Position numbers and translations under genes: made by a program. Positions 8,462-17,544 of a stretch of 64,000 bases of DNA are shown here, in pieces. The stretch is taken from assembly GCA_963829085.1 (NCBI GenBank), contig CAWHHJ010000024.1, positions 55,292 to 119,291 on the forward strand, in the 5' to 3' direction. Under the pieces are notes generated by a model that saw only the letters and a program-made list of their open reading frames with translations, made no database searches and had not been told where the DNA came from. The DNA is from PALSA-1004 sp963829085 (GTDB taxonomy: Bacteria > Pseudomonadota > Gammaproteobacteria > Burkholderiales > SG8-41). Within the stretch, counting starts at the first letter, position 1. Each line of letters begins with the position of its first letter.

Positions 8462-9436
8462 ATGAACGTCTCAATCCTCGACGATTATCAGAATGTCGTC
8501 TCAACGCTCGCATGCTTCAGAAAGCTCGCGGGCCATAAGGTCACCGTGTGGAACGATCACACCAAAGACATCGATGTCCTCGCCGAACGCCTGAAAGACA
8601 CTGAGGCACTGGTGTTGATACGCGAGCGCACGCCGATTCGTGCGGCGCTGATCGAGCGGCTGCCCGAACTCAAACTGATCAGCCAGCGCAGCGTCTATCC
8701 TCATATCGATCTTGCCGCATGCACCAGTCATGGCATCGTATTGTCGTCGAGCATGCACCCCGGACGGCCTTCATACGCGACCGCCGAATTGACGTGGGGC
8801 CTGATCATCGCGGCGATGCGCAGGATCCCGCAAGAAGTTACCGCGCTCAAGAGCGGCAAGTGGCAATCATCCGTCGGCATCGGACTGCGCGGCCGCACGC
8901 TTGGAATCTTTGGCTACGGCCGCATCGGCGCTGTCGTCGCCGGTTATGGCAAAGCGTTCGGCATGAAAGTTCTCGTATGGGGACGTGAAACGACGCTCGT
9001 CAAGGCGCGCGCCGATGGTTATAAAGGCGCAGCGAGCAAGCAGGTGTTCTTCGCGGAGTGTGATGTCATATCATTGCATATGCGCCTCGTAGACGGCACG
9101 CGCGGCATCGTCAGCGCGGATGACCTCGGTCGCATGAAGCGTACTGCGCTTATAGCGAACACGAGTCGTGCGGGCTTGATCGCGCCGGGCGCGCTGGAGG
9201 CGGCGCTGCGGGCGGGCCGGCCCGGTATGGCAGCCGTTGACGTCTACGAAGAAGAACCGGTGTTGGGCGCAAACCATCCGCTGATCGGAATGGACAACGT
9301 CGTGTGCACGCCGCACCTTGGCTACGTTGAACGCGATGGCTATGAGGCACAGTTTTCGGAGACCTTCGATCAGGTAGTCGCGTTCGCCAAAGGAAAGCCG
9401 ATCAACGTCATCAATCCGGAAGCACTCGCGCGCTAA
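8462..9436 (+). CDS. D-isomer-specific 2-hydroxyacid dehydrogenase
   Basis: NAD(P)-dependent oxidoreductase of the D-2-hydroxyacid dehydrogenase family (324 residues), interconverting 2-oxo and D-2-hydroxy acids. The Rossmann motif is GIFGYGRIGAVVAGYGKAFG near residue 145. Family catalytic elements are the Arg region in ANTSRAGLIAPGAL, the Glu in DVYEEEPVLG, and the His in CTPHLGYVERDGYE. The N-terminal substrate domain contains ALVLIRERTPI and ISQRSVYPHIDL, close to phosphoglycerate-dehydrogenase-like members. The ATG has only a weak ribosome site. A Bug receptor follows 17 bases after its stop, so it belongs to the same catabolic run. The substrate is unknown. Confidence 0.9.
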   Translation: MNVSILDDYQNVVSTLACFRKLAGHKVTVWNDHTKDIDVLAERLKDTEALVLIRERTPIRAALIERLPELKLISQRSVYPHIDLAACTSHGIVLSSSMHPGRPSYATAELTWGLIIAAMRRIPQEVTALKSGKWQSSVGIGLRGRTLGIFGYGRIGAVVAGYGKAFGMKVLVWGRETTLVKARADGYKGAASKQVFFAECDVISLHMRLVDGTRGIVSADDLGRMKRTALIANTSRAGLIAPGALEAALRAGRPGMAAVDVYEEEPVLGANHPLIGMDNVVCTPHLGYVERDGYEAQFSETFDQVVAFAKGKPINVINPEALAR

Positions 9437-9452
9437 GCGCGATGGAGGACGC

Positions 9453-10442
9453 ATGAACATTCTCAAGGCAGTAACGATTTGCGTCTTAACAATTTCTGCG
9501 GCGACGAACGAGACACATGCGCAGGCGCCCCAGGTCGCCGCCGGCAGCTATCCCGACAAGGCAGTGCGCTGGGTCGTGCCATTCACGCCCGGCGCATCCA
9601 ATGACATCATCGCCCGTCTGATTGCCACCAAGCTTCTCGATGCCTGGGGTCAGCAGTTCATCATCGATAACCGGCCGGGCGCCGGTGGGCTCATCGGCGC
9701 GGACACGGTGGCGAAGGCGGCGCCTGACGGCTATACGTTGCTATTGTCCAATCCGGGTCCTAGTGTAAATAGTCCGCTACTCACCAGAAAGTCACCGTAC
9801 AAGGTAGACGATTTCACGCCGATCATATTTTTCGGTTACGCGCCGCTGCTGATACTCGCAAATCCCGCGCTGCCCGTGCGCAATCCGAAAGAGTTGTTGG
9901 ACTACGTAAAAGCGAATTCCGGCAAGATCAACTGGGGATCGTCCGGCACCGGCAGCAGCCTGCACATCGGTCTTGCCGTGTTTCAAGCGGCGACTGGCGT
10001 GAAGGTCACTCACGTACCGTACAAAGGTTCCTCGCCGGCGATTACCGATCTAATCGGCGGCCAGATCCAGTTCATGCACACGACAACCGTCTCCGCCGAA
10101 GCGCAGATCAAGTCGGGACGCGTGCGGGTCGTGGCATTGGCAAGTCCAAAACGGCAGGCGCTGCTGCCCGACGTGCCAACGCTCGCCGAAGGCGGCATCA
10201 AGGATGCGGAAGCAATCGTATGGTTCGGCATGTCGGGTCCGCCTAAACTGCCACGGGCGATCGTCGACAAGCTCAACGCTGAATGCAACCGCATCCTGCA
10301 GATGCCTGACGTCAAACGGCGTCTCGACGAGCTCGGACTTGAAGTGGAAGGCGGCACGCCGGAGAAATTCTCCGCATTCATCAGGAAGGAAGCCGACCGG
10401 CTGACGGCGCTCATCAAAGCGGGCGCGCTCACGGTCGAGTGA
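9453..10442 (+). CDS. Bug-family periplasmic solute receptor
   Basis: Bug receptor, 329 residues, preceded by GGAGG at 9444-9448. Leader MNILKAVTICVLTISAATNE with cleavage near THA/Q. The mature part begins with a 12-residue extension before YPDKAVRWVVPFTPGASNDI, and the usual Gly-Gly loop is GA here. Also visible: FIIDNRPGAGGLIGADTVA, PDGYTLLLSNPG, KVDDFTPI and HVPYKGS. It ends the run that contains the 2-hydroxyacid dehydrogenase; a further Bug gene follows after about 110 bases. Divergence of the loop from the other Bug proteins suggests a different ligand. Confidence 0.92.
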   Translation: MNILKAVTICVLTISAATNETHAQAPQVAAGSYPDKAVRWVVPFTPGASNDIIARLIATKLLDAWGQQFIIDNRPGAGGLIGADTVAKAAPDGYTLLLSNPGPSVNSPLLTRKSPYKVDDFTPIIFFGYAPLLILANPALPVRNPKELLDYVKANSGKINWGSSGTGSSLHIGLAVFQAATGVKVTHVPYKGSSPAITDLIGGQIQFMHTTTVSAEAQIKSGRVRVVALASPKRQALLPDVPTLAEGGIKDAEAIVWFGMSGPPKLPRAIVDKLNAECNRILQMPDVKRRLDELGLEVEGGTPEKFSAFIRKEADRLTALIKAGALTVE

Positions 10443-10551
10443 TCGGGCGAGAAAACTTTCGATATACGCCGCGCACGTTATCGGATGGTCAATCAGGCAC
10501 GCCGATTGCTCAGCCGCACAACGACCGACGACTAAGAACACAAGGAATTTC

Positions 10552-11529
10552 ATGACGCGCCTCGCGCTCAACCTGGCGCTGCTCGCAGCCGCCACCGCAT
10601 ATGTGAACGCCGCACACGCACAGCAGCAGGCTTATCCAGCCAAACCCGTACGGATTATCGTGCCGTTTGCGCCGAGCGGCCCTAACGACATCCTGGCGCG
10701 CATCATCGGTCAGAAATGGACCGAAGCATGGGCGCATCCGACGGTCGTCGAGAACCGCGGTGGCGCCGGCGGCACGATAGGTATCGAATACGGCGCAAAG
10801 ACTCCGCCCGATGGCTACACGGTGATGATGGGCGGCGCGAGCAATCTCGCGGTCGCAGTCGGCATGTATTCGAAGCTCGGTTACGATCCGCGCGAGCTGA
10901 CGCCGATCACCAACGTGGCGTTCGTGCCATACGTGCTGGTGATCAACCCTAACGTGCCGGCGAAGAATGTGCGTGAACTCATTGCAATCGCGAAATCAAA
11001 AAAGGCTGCGCTGAGTTTCGGCACATCGGGTACTGGTGCCATCTCGCACCTCGCCGGCGAATTATTCAAATCGCTGACGAGCACCGACATCGTGCACGTT
11101 CCATACAAAGGCACCGCGCCTTCCGTGACGGACGTCGTCGCCGGTCAGATCGATATGATGTTTGCCGACTATGCAGCGGTGGCCTCTTTCGTCAACGCCA
11201 ATAAATTGCGCCTGGTGGCAGCCGCAGGGAGCAAGCGTGCGGCCGCGTTGCCGCAACTACCGACGATCGCAGAAGCCGGTGTCAACGGTTACGCGGTGGA
11301 TGCATGGTTCGGGCTCGTTGCCCCGCCCGGCGTCCAGAAAGATATCGTCACCAAGATCAACGCCGCGACAGTGGCGGGTTTGAAATCGCCGGACGTCAGG
11401 CAGCGGCTCGCCGATCTTGGTTACGAACCGATCGGTGACAGCCCCGAGCAATTCGGCGTAACGATACGCAGCGACATCGAAAAATACGTCCGGCTCATCA
11501 AAAACGCCGGCATCAAGCCGGAGATGTAA
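10552..11529 (+). CDS. Bug-family periplasmic solute receptor
   Basis: Bug receptor, 325 residues, with AAGGA at 10,542-10,546 before ATG 10,552. Signal peptide MTRLALNLALLAAATAYVNA ending AHA/QQQ. The ligand-contact loop is FAPSGPNDILAR instead of the common PGG form. Other signatures: VVENRGGAGGTIGIEYGA, PPDGYTVMMG, LGYDPRELTPIT and HVPYKGT. It is the last + strand gene before the convergent phoD-like gene; only about 30 bases separate their stops, with no clear terminator. Confidence 0.92.
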   Translation: MTRLALNLALLAAATAYVNAAHAQQQAYPAKPVRIIVPFAPSGPNDILARIIGQKWTEAWAHPTVVENRGGAGGTIGIEYGAKTPPDGYTVMMGGASNLAVAVGMYSKLGYDPRELTPITNVAFVPYVLVINPNVPAKNVRELIAIAKSKKAALSFGTSGTGAISHLAGELFKSLTSTDIVHVPYKGTAPSVTDVVAGQIDMMFADYAAVASFVNANKLRLVAAAGSKRAAALPQLPTIAEAGVNGYAVDAWFGLVAPPGVQKDIVTKINAATVAGLKSPDVRQRLADLGYEPIGDSPEQFGVTIRSDIEKYVRLIKNAGIKPEM

Positions 11530-11560
11530 ACGTCCGTTATGTGGACGTAGTCGATACCGC

Positions 11561-13177
11561 TCACGCCTTGTGCGCGCCGGGACGCCCGCTTTCCACAACG
11601 AACGCGGCCGCAGTCGAGATTGCGCTGTCCTGACGTCTCACATTCTCGAGCGCGCGCACCGTCACAGTGCACGCACCACGTTGCAAGTCGACGGTGGTGT
11701 ATCCGCGCTGCTCGCCGTTGCCATAGCGGAGATGAGGGTTCTCGTCGAGAAACACTTGCACCTGTTTGGCGCTCGGCCCCTGCGATGTGATCGACGTGCC
11801 GCAGAATTCGGTGGCGACAACCGCTGATTTCGCATTGTCGAAATCCGGTTTTAGATCGGACACCCACGCTGAGTGCACGTCGCCGCTGATAACAAGCGGG
11901 TTCGGCGGCTTGACGTCCGCAATGTCGGTCAGCAAGCGGGTTCGCGCGGCAGGATAGCCATCCCAACCATCCGTCCAGAACGCCTGCTCGCTGCCCTGCT
12001 TCACATCGCGTTGGGCCATCAGTGTCTGTTGAGCGATGATGTTCCATCTCGAGCGGGTGTGAGCAAGGCCATCTTTAAGCCATGCTTCCTGCTGCACGCC
12101 CAACATCGAGCGTTCAGGCGCTATTCGTTCGACGCAGTCTGCCACCACGTTGCTGCCGCCGCGTCCGGCCTTCGGGCAAGCGTGATACGCGCGATACTGC
12201 CGGTCATCCAACATATAGAAAGTGGCAAGATCGCCGAACGCGAAACGGTCGTACAAGAGTGAGCTCGAGCCGTCCGGTAATGCGCGAGGGGCGAGCGGCA
12301 TGTGCTCGTAGTACGCCTGATATGCCGCTGCGCGCCGCGCGATAAACTCGGGATCGAGGTCTTGCGAGCGATCGTTCGCATAATCGTTATTGACCTCGTG
12401 ATCGTCCCAGGTGACGAGCCACGGCGCAAGCGCATGCATGCGCTGCAAATCCGGATCGCTTTTATACAGGGCGTAGCGGTCACGATAGGCGTCGAGCGTG
12501 TACGGCTCGCCCGCGTCATGTTTGCGTACATGAGCGCGGCCCCATGACGACTCATAAATATAGTCGCCGAGGAATACGACGAGATCGAGATTCTCGCGCG
12601 CCATGTGGCGATAGGCCGAGTAGTAGCCCTGCTCGTACTGCTGGCACGACGCAAATGCGAAGCGCAGCCGTTCGTTGTTGCTGCCATCCGCGGGCGACGT
12701 ACGTGTGCGCCCGGTCCTGCTCACCGCATCGCCCGCCATAAAGCGATACCAATACCAGGTTGCGGCATTCAGGTTATTTACTTCCACGTGCGCACTGTGG
12801 CCAAGCTCCGGCGCAACGTTCGCAACACCATGCTGCACGATGGAACGAAAGCTCTCGTCGACGGCCACCTCCCAGCGCAGATCCACGATCTGGTCTTGCA
12901 TAGTGTCCAGCGGTGCGAGACGCGTCCATAGAATGACACTGTTGGCGCGAGGGCTGCCCGAGGCAACGCCGAGCGTGAACGGATCTGACGCGAATCGCGG
13001 CTGAGCGCGTGCAAGCCTGATTTGCGGCGCGCAGATTGCGCTGGCAGCAAGCGCAGCAGCGGCGCGTAGTAGGGCGCGCCGACGTGTCGATGGAGGTGCA
13101 TTCGCCGGCAGCGTCCGCCGCAATACATCCGCAAGATAAGCCGCGTTCGGGCACTGCTTTTCGCGCTTGCGCTTCAC
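11561..13177 (-). CDS. phoD: PhoD-like alkaline phosphatase, Tat-exported
   Basis: Phosphodiesterase/alkaline phosphatase of the PhoD family, 538 residues, releasing phosphate from esters outside the cytoplasm. The N-terminus has a twin-arginine leader, STRRRALLRAAAALAAS, cleaved near LARA/QPRF. The fibronectin-like PhoD_N domain follows (DPFTLGVASGSPRANSVILW). The metallophosphatase core shows FASCQQYEQGYY, VVFLGDYIYESSWG, VTWDDHEVNNDYAND and PLVISGDVHSAWV, covering the metal-binding Asp, Asn and His residues. Ends converge with the Bug gene to the left. No Pho box was identified by eye upstream of 13,177. Confidence 0.92.
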   Translation of the reverse strand: MKRKREKQCPNAAYLADVLRRTLPANAPPSTRRRALLRAAAALAASAICAPQIRLARAQPRFASDPFTLGVASGSPRANSVILWTRLAPLDTMQDQIVDLRWEVAVDESFRSIVQHGVANVAPELGHSAHVEVNNLNAATWYWYRFMAGDAVSRTGRTRTSPADGSNNERLRFAFASCQQYEQGYYSAYRHMARENLDLVVFLGDYIYESSWGRAHVRKHDAGEPYTLDAYRDRYALYKSDPDLQRMHALAPWLVTWDDHEVNNDYANDRSQDLDPEFIARRAAAYQAYYEHMPLAPRALPDGSSSLLYDRFAFGDLATFYMLDDRQYRAYHACPKAGRGGSNVVADCVERIAPERSMLGVQQEAWLKDGLAHTRSRWNIIAQQTLMAQRDVKQGSEQAFWTDGWDGYPAARTRLLTDIADVKPPNPLVISGDVHSAWVSDLKPDFDNAKSAVVATEFCGTSITSQGPSAKQVQVFLDENPHLRYGNGEQRGYTTVDLQRGACTVTVRALENVRRQDSAISTAAAFVVESGRPGAHKA

Positions 13178-13207
13178 GCTTGCGGTTCGCCGGCTACCTA
13201 CGCAGGT

Positions 13208-13765
13208 TCATGCGGGCGATTTCACGTTCGGTGATTTCGTCTGGTCCAACGATGGCCATTGCGATTCAACCGCCGGCAGTACCGTCTGCTTGCCTGTCAT
13301 GCGATCCACTGCGACCGCGTACACAGTCACCGCGTCAAGCCTTGGATAAAAACTCTTGGGACGATCGCTCGTGTGAGCGTAATACTTAGTCATCAGCGCA
13401 TCGAAGAATGCCGCCTTGAGATTGCGCTCGGCGATGATACGTATCTGACCAAACACGACTACGCTTCTATATTCAATCGAAGTGTCGCATTCGAAGCGGC
13501 CGTACGGAAACACCTTTCCAGGCACGTCCACTTCAAAGCAGACTTTTCGCTGATGTGAAATGTTCGTACGCAGGTGACCGCTGGCGCTCGTGTTATGCAG
13601 CCAGATCTCATTTTGCATAACAACGTAGAGCAATGGGCAGATGTACGGCGATCCATCCGTTCCGACGGTGGCAAGCCGGCCGCAGTAGCTAGTCTCGAGT
13701 AAAGCACGGACACTCGCCGGTGACATGAGCTTGTCGGCGCGCCGGACTTCCGGTGAATCGCTCAT
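13208..13765 (-). CDS. Pyridoxamine 5'-phosphate oxidase-like flavin-binding protein
   Basis: Small split-barrel flavoprotein of the pyridoxamine 5'-phosphate oxidase-like superfamily (185 residues), nearest in style to NimA-type members. The core GRLATVGTDGSPYICPLLYV, followed by EIWLHNTSASGHLRTNI and KVCFEVDVPG, marks the FMN-binding barrel. The C-terminal half, KYYAHTSDRPKSFYPRLDAV, is also common in this group. It probably reduces or binds a small redox substrate with FMN or F420, but the substrate is unknown. It lies 30 bases upstream of phoD on the same strand. Confidence 0.78.
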   Translation of the reverse strand: MSDSPEVRRADKLMSPASVRALLETSYCGRLATVGTDGSPYICPLLYVVMQNEIWLHNTSASGHLRTNISHQRKVCFEVDVPGKVFPYGRFECDTSIEYRSVVVFGQIRIIAERNLKAAFFDALMTKYYAHTSDRPKSFYPRLDAVTVYAVAVDRMTGKQTVLPAVESQWPSLDQTKSPNVKSPA

Positions 13766-13918
13766 TGCAAGCTCATTGGACGACCTTGAGAGTTTTCATA
13801 CACAGACACTTACATCTTATTCTTGACAGCTCGTACTGCACGATGAATCAGCGCAGAACACGACATCCATGCGATGACCCCGTATTCAGCAGCAGTCTAC
13901 CAGCGACAGACTTGCTGT

Positions 13919-14104
13919 CTAACACGCTTCGCGCGGCGGCTCTTTTATTGCAGGATGCTCTTTGTCCGGAGGTAATTCATCGGGGCGATCGCGATGCGGA
14001 TCGTCAACCGGATCGGGCTCATCTTCCGGCGGCGGCTTAACGGGTGTGTCGTCTTCGTCGGGATCATCGACGGCGGGTTCAGGTCTGCCGGGTCGTTCGC
14101 TCAC
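13919..14104 (-). CDS. Small acidic proline-rich hypothetical protein
   Basis: A 61-residue reading frame from GTG 14,104, preceded by AAGGA about 8 bases upstream. It is dominated by Asp, Glu and Pro (for example DDPDEDDTPVKPPPEDEPDP), so it should be disordered and highly acidic. No domain is recognised. Its bias is unlike random readthrough of the complementary strand, but the opposite strand of this stretch is Gly/Ser-rich, so composition alone does not prove coding. It ends 150 bases from the PNPOx-like gene. Confidence 0.4.
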   Translation of the reverse strand: MSERPGRPEPAVDDPDEDDTPVKPPPEDEPDPVDDPHRDRPDELPPDKEHPAIKEPPREAC

Positions 14105-14162
14105 GTCTACATCCTTGATCTCTGATTATGAAATTCAGCACGCATCACATGCGACGTGCCGC

Positions 14163-15131
14163 TTACTCGAGCTTCAGGCCGGCGCTCTTGATGACGCGCG
14201 TCCACTTTGCGATCTCAGTTTTAATATAGGCAGCGAACTCATCCGCTGTATCACCGGCGGGTTCGTACCCTTGTTCGGCAAGCTGCTTACGGACTTCCGT
14301 CTGGTTGATCACACGCACGAGCGCCGCGTTTAACTTTACGACGATTTCGCGTGGCGTTGCAGCGGGCGCAAGTACCCCTTGCCACGCGGTTGCCTCGTAA
14401 CCCGCCAGTCCACTTTCAGCAACGGTCGGAATTTCTGGCGCTGCGGATGAACGCTTGAGACTTGTCACTGCGAGCGCCCGCAGCTTTCCTGCGTGCACCA
14501 GCGGCATCGCGGGCGCAAGGGTCGAGCACATGAGCATGACCCGGCCGCCAAGCACATCGATCAGCGCCGGCGGGCTGCCTTTATACGCAATATGAACGAT
14601 GTCGATGCCGGCGAGTGATTTGAGCAGTTCGCCGGCGAGATGCTGTGAAGAGCCGGTACCTGACGATGCATAGTTGATTTCGCCGGGGCGGGTCTTTGCA
14701 AGGGCGATGAGGTCGCGCATGTTTCTCGCAGGGAGCGATGGATGAACGATCCACAGGTTCGGTGATTGCGACAATAACGTGATTGGGGCGAAATCGCGGA
14801 TCGGATCGAATGACATCCTGGCCTGCACCGCAGGATTCGTCGCATGCGATGTCGCGACCTGCAGTACGGTATAGCCATCCGGTGCCGCACGGACGGCTAT
14901 TTCGGCACCGATGTTTCCGGTCGCGCCCGGTCGATTATCGACGACAACCTGCTGGCCGAGATTTTCCGCGAGCTTCTGTGTAACGAGCCGCGCGACGGTG
15001 TCTGATGAGCCGCCAGCGGCCTGCGGAACGATATAACGTATCGAGCGCGCTGGATATTCGGCTGCCAACGTCGTACACCAGCCCGTCGTATATAACGCTG
15101 CTGCGAGCAGGACACGATTCACTTTAGACAC
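14163..15131 (-). CDS. Bug-family periplasmic solute receptor
   Basis: Bug receptor of 322 residues from GTG 15,131. Leader MSKVNRVLLAAALYTTGWC is cleaved near TLA/AEYPARS. Signatures: SIRYIVPQAAGGSSDTVAR, VVVDNRPGATGNIGAEIAV, APDGYTVLQV, MSFDPIRDFAPIT and HIAYKGS, with Ile-Ala in place of Val-Pro in the last motif. It stands alone between a small acidic protein and a cupin gene and points the same way as both. Confidence 0.92.
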   Translation of the reverse strand: MSKVNRVLLAAALYTTGWCTTLAAEYPARSIRYIVPQAAGGSSDTVARLVTQKLAENLGQQVVVDNRPGATGNIGAEIAVRAAPDGYTVLQVATSHATNPAVQARMSFDPIRDFAPITLLSQSPNLWIVHPSLPARNMRDLIALAKTRPGEINYASSGTGSSQHLAGELLKSLAGIDIVHIAYKGSPPALIDVLGGRVMLMCSTLAPAMPLVHAGKLRALAVTSLKRSSAAPEIPTVAESGLAGYEATAWQGVLAPAATPREIVVKLNAALVRVINQTEVRKQLAEQGYEPAGDTADEFAAYIKTEIAKWTRVIKSAGLKLE

Positions 15132-15306
15132 TCAAAGAATGCGTCCAGCGAACTCAGCGAGATCGCACGCGACGGTCCTGCGCCATCAGCCATCATCGGC
15201 CAATGGTCTCATTGTCTGCCAGGTTTGGAAACCTGCGTCTGCCGTTGCCGGCTGCGTCGCTGACGGAACGCGTGCTTACCGGCGGACACCCGGACGAAAA
15301 GTCACG

Positions 15307-15768
15307 TCACCACGGGGCGGGCGCAGGTACGGCACATGGACCCCCGACGTCGACGGTTGTGAAATTCGCCGGCCCGACGACCTCGAGATACTCCATGTCG
15401 GGCGAGTAATCGAACAGGTAGTGCGTGATCCCGGGACGTTGATGGACGCAGTCGCCTGCTTCGACTAGCGTTTCGCGATCCTCATACATGAATTTCGCCC
15501 ATCCTTTCAGCATCAGCACGATATGAAATTCGGCTCCATGCTGGTGCCAACCGGTGCCCTTCCCTGGTGCGGCATTCGCTCGCACGAATTGTGCGATGAC
15601 CTTGCCGCCAGTCGCCTCTGCGATGCCGAGATCGCGGTACTCAAAGAAATTACGCAATCCATCACTGCGAAACTGCGTATCCGCCGGCTTAACATGCGAA
15701 AACAGCATCTTCGTCCGTTCGAGCATGAGATGCTCCGTCGACTGGTTCATGACATGCATGCGTGTCAA
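15307..15768 (-). CDS. Cupin-domain protein
   Basis: A 153-residue single-domain cupin. The metal-binding motif 1 is visible as TGWHQHGAEFHIVLMLKGWA, with His, His, Glu-equivalent and a later His; motif 2 is GDCHQRPG-like in EAGDCVHQRPGITHYLFDYS. The first residues offer several Met starts (1, 4, 7, 14), so the true start may be up to 40 bases inside. Function is undetermined; small cupins like this act as dioxygenases, isomerases or sensors. It lies 27 bases downstream of the truncated PHB depolymerase on the same strand. Confidence 0.78.
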   Translation of the reverse strand: MTRMHVMNQSTEHLMLERTKMLFSHVKPADTQFRSDGLRNFFEYRDLGIAEATGGKVIAQFVRANAAPGKGTGWHQHGAEFHIVLMLKGWAKFMYEDRETLVEAGDCVHQRPGITHYLFDYSPDMEYLEVVGPANFTTVDVGGPCAVPAPAPW

Positions 15769-15794
15769 GCATTATCTATTCCAAGACCATATGT

Positions 15795-16326
15795 TCATTC
15801 ATGCGAGTAAATGAAGTCCCGTACGCGCGGACAGATTTGCGTATCCCAGCGGCGGCCGGCAAAGACACCATAGTGGCCGACACCCGCCTGCATATGGTGT
15901 TCCTTCATGTACGGCTTGAGTCCGGTACAGAGGTCGTGTGCTGCAACCGTCTGGCCTACTGCGCAGATATCATCCTTCTCACCCGCCACCGTCAGCAGCG
16001 CAGTGCGATGAATCGCGTGCGGTTCGACCGGCCTGTCCCGGCCAGGTAAGCTTACCCAAGGGCAGCAAGTGCTCTTGGAAGACCGCGCGTATCGTTTGCA
16101 AAAAAAATTCCGCCGGCAGATCCATCATCGCGAAGTACTCCTGATAGAACGTCAGTATCGGCTCGGCCTTCGCGATTTCGCCCTCCGCGAGATACTTGTA
16201 GAGATCGGCGAACGCTTTGGCGTGACGACCGAGATTCATGTTCATGAAAGCCGCGAGCTGCAGAAAACCGGGATAAACCCGGCGCAGTGCGCCCGGGTAC
16301 CGCATCGGCACTCGATCTATCAGATT
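15795..16326 (-). pseudogene. phaZ: Intracellular PHB depolymerase (PhaZ), C-terminal fragment
   Basis: C-terminal part of an intracellular polyhydroxybutyrate depolymerase, an alpha/beta hydrolase that breaks down storage polyester. Readable from NLIDRVPMRYPGALRRVYPG through FLQLAAFMNMNLGRHAKAF, YFAMMDLPAEFFLQTIRAVF and QEHLLPLGKLTWPG, then in a second and third frame GRPVEPHAIHRTA and LLTVAGEKDDICAVGQT, ending in HMQAGVGHYGVFAGRRW, which carries the catalytic-His region. At least two single-base frame changes fall between 15,985 and 16,050. The N-terminal half with the nucleophile is missing: homology stops near 16,326, where the opposite strand becomes a glutathione S-transferase gene. Confidence 0.85.
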
Positions 16327-16332
16327 GCGTTC
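16318..16332. other. Junction of two 5'-truncated genes
   Basis: Left of this point the - strand reads a phaZ gene lacking its first half; right of it the + strand reads a glutathione S-transferase gene lacking its first part. Both truncated genes point outward from the joint. This is an inversion or deletion breakpoint or an assembly chimera. No insertion sequence or inverted repeat is visible at the joint. Confidence 0.7.
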
Positions 16333-16465
16333 CTACGATGTGCCCTTGGAGCCGGGCATCGCCGCTTACTGCGAGCGCATCATGGCGCTGGAGGAGATGC
16401 AGGAATGGGTCGCCGCTGCGCGTCTTGAACCTGATGAGATCGACGAACTCGAAGTCGAATTCTGA
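16322..16465 (+). pseudogene. Glutathione S-transferase, C-terminal fragment
   Basis: Forty-seven residues reading RLRSYDVPLEPGIAAYCERI, then MALEEMQEWVAAARLEPDEI and DELEVEF before TGA 16,463. This matches the end of the alpha-helical C-terminal domain of bacterial glutathione S-transferases (the ..YCERIMAL..MQEWVAAA.. pattern). The thioredoxin-like N-domain and the first part of the helical domain are absent because the reading frame meets the phaZ fragment at about 16,322. There is no start codon, so it cannot be expressed as is. Confidence 0.72.
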
Positions 16466-16511
16466 AAATCAGACCGTGACCACCGCACCAGCGGCCGTAG
16501 TAACGCCGCGG

Positions 16512-17481
16512 CTATTGCTCAGGTTTCGCGCCTGACGCCTTGATGATCCGGCCCATTTTCGCGACTTCGGCGCGCACAAACTTCGTGAACTCTTCGGGAG
16601 TTGCGATGAGCACTTCGAGACCCTGCTTGAACAATTGATCCTTCGCCTCAGGACGGGATAGCGCCTTGACTATTTCAGCGTTCAGTTTATTGATGATCTC
16701 TCTCGGCACCTTGGCGGGTGCATGCAGACCGTACCACGTATCGAACTGATAACCCGGCACGCCTGACTCGCTCAAAGTCGGCAGCTCCGGCAGAAACGCC
16801 GAACGTTTCTCTCCGGTCGTTGCAAGCGCGATAACGCGTTTGGAATTGATGAAAGGCACGCTGCCGGGCAGCGCCGAAATCATTACCTGAACTTGATTAG
16901 CAACGACGTCCGTCAATCCCGGGGCGGTGCCCTTGTAGGGTATGTGAGTCAGGTTCGTACCTGTTTCGAGGCGAAAGTATTCCATTGCAAGATGCGCAGT
17001 GCCGCCCGCCCCCGTACTCGCGTAGTTCAGACTGCCGGGCTTTGCTTTCGCAAGCGAGATTAATTCTTTGGTGGACCGCGCCGGCACACCGGGATTCACT
17101 ACCAGCGTATTGGTCGTCGCGCCGATCATCGCTACTTGCGCAAAGTCACGCACGGTGTCGTACAGGAAGTTTCGGATATAGCGTCTGATTGATCGCTATC
17201 GCGTTGTGTACGACCAGCAGCGTATACCCGTCGGGCACACTCTTGGCGACGATGTCCGTGCCGATTGTGCTGCCTGCGCCTGCGCGGTTGTCGACCACTG
17301 CAGATTCGCCGAAGCTTTCGGTAAGGCGCTGTGCCACGAAGCGCGCCGCAATGTCATTGCCGCCGCCGGGCGCGAATGGCACTACGAGTCGCACCGGCTT
17401 CGATGGATAGTTGTCTGCGCTGATCGCATTGACGCTAGCGGCGGCGACCGCAAGCGCCGCGCCGAAAGTTCGAATCTGCAT
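16512..17481 (-). CDS. Bug-family periplasmic solute receptor, one frameshift
   Basis: Bug receptor starting at ATG 17,481 with leader MQIRTFGAALAVAAASVNA cleaved near ISA/DNYPSKP. Signatures are PVRLVVPFAPGGGNDIAAR, VVDNRAGAGSTIGTDIVA and PDGYTLLVVH. The frame breaks around 17,165: the first frame reads LYPKLPVRHRA and stops, while the next resumes with VRDFAQVAMIGATTNTL. One extra base in the codons for the expected LPYDTVRDF explains both. The rest (HIPYKGTAPGLTDVVANQV and the end GRIIKASGAKPEQ) is intact. Most likely a sequence error in a normal receptor of about 322 residues. Confidence 0.88.
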
Positions 17482-17544
17482 GGGGGCCAATCGTGTACGG
17501 AATACGTTAGTATATCGGTTCCCCGTCTCTCTGCAGGATCGCCC

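Noticed and set aside
13823..13828. TTGACA as a -35 promoter box
   Set aside because: The hexamer 17 bases downstream (AATCAG) is a poor -10, and no plus-strand gene follows.
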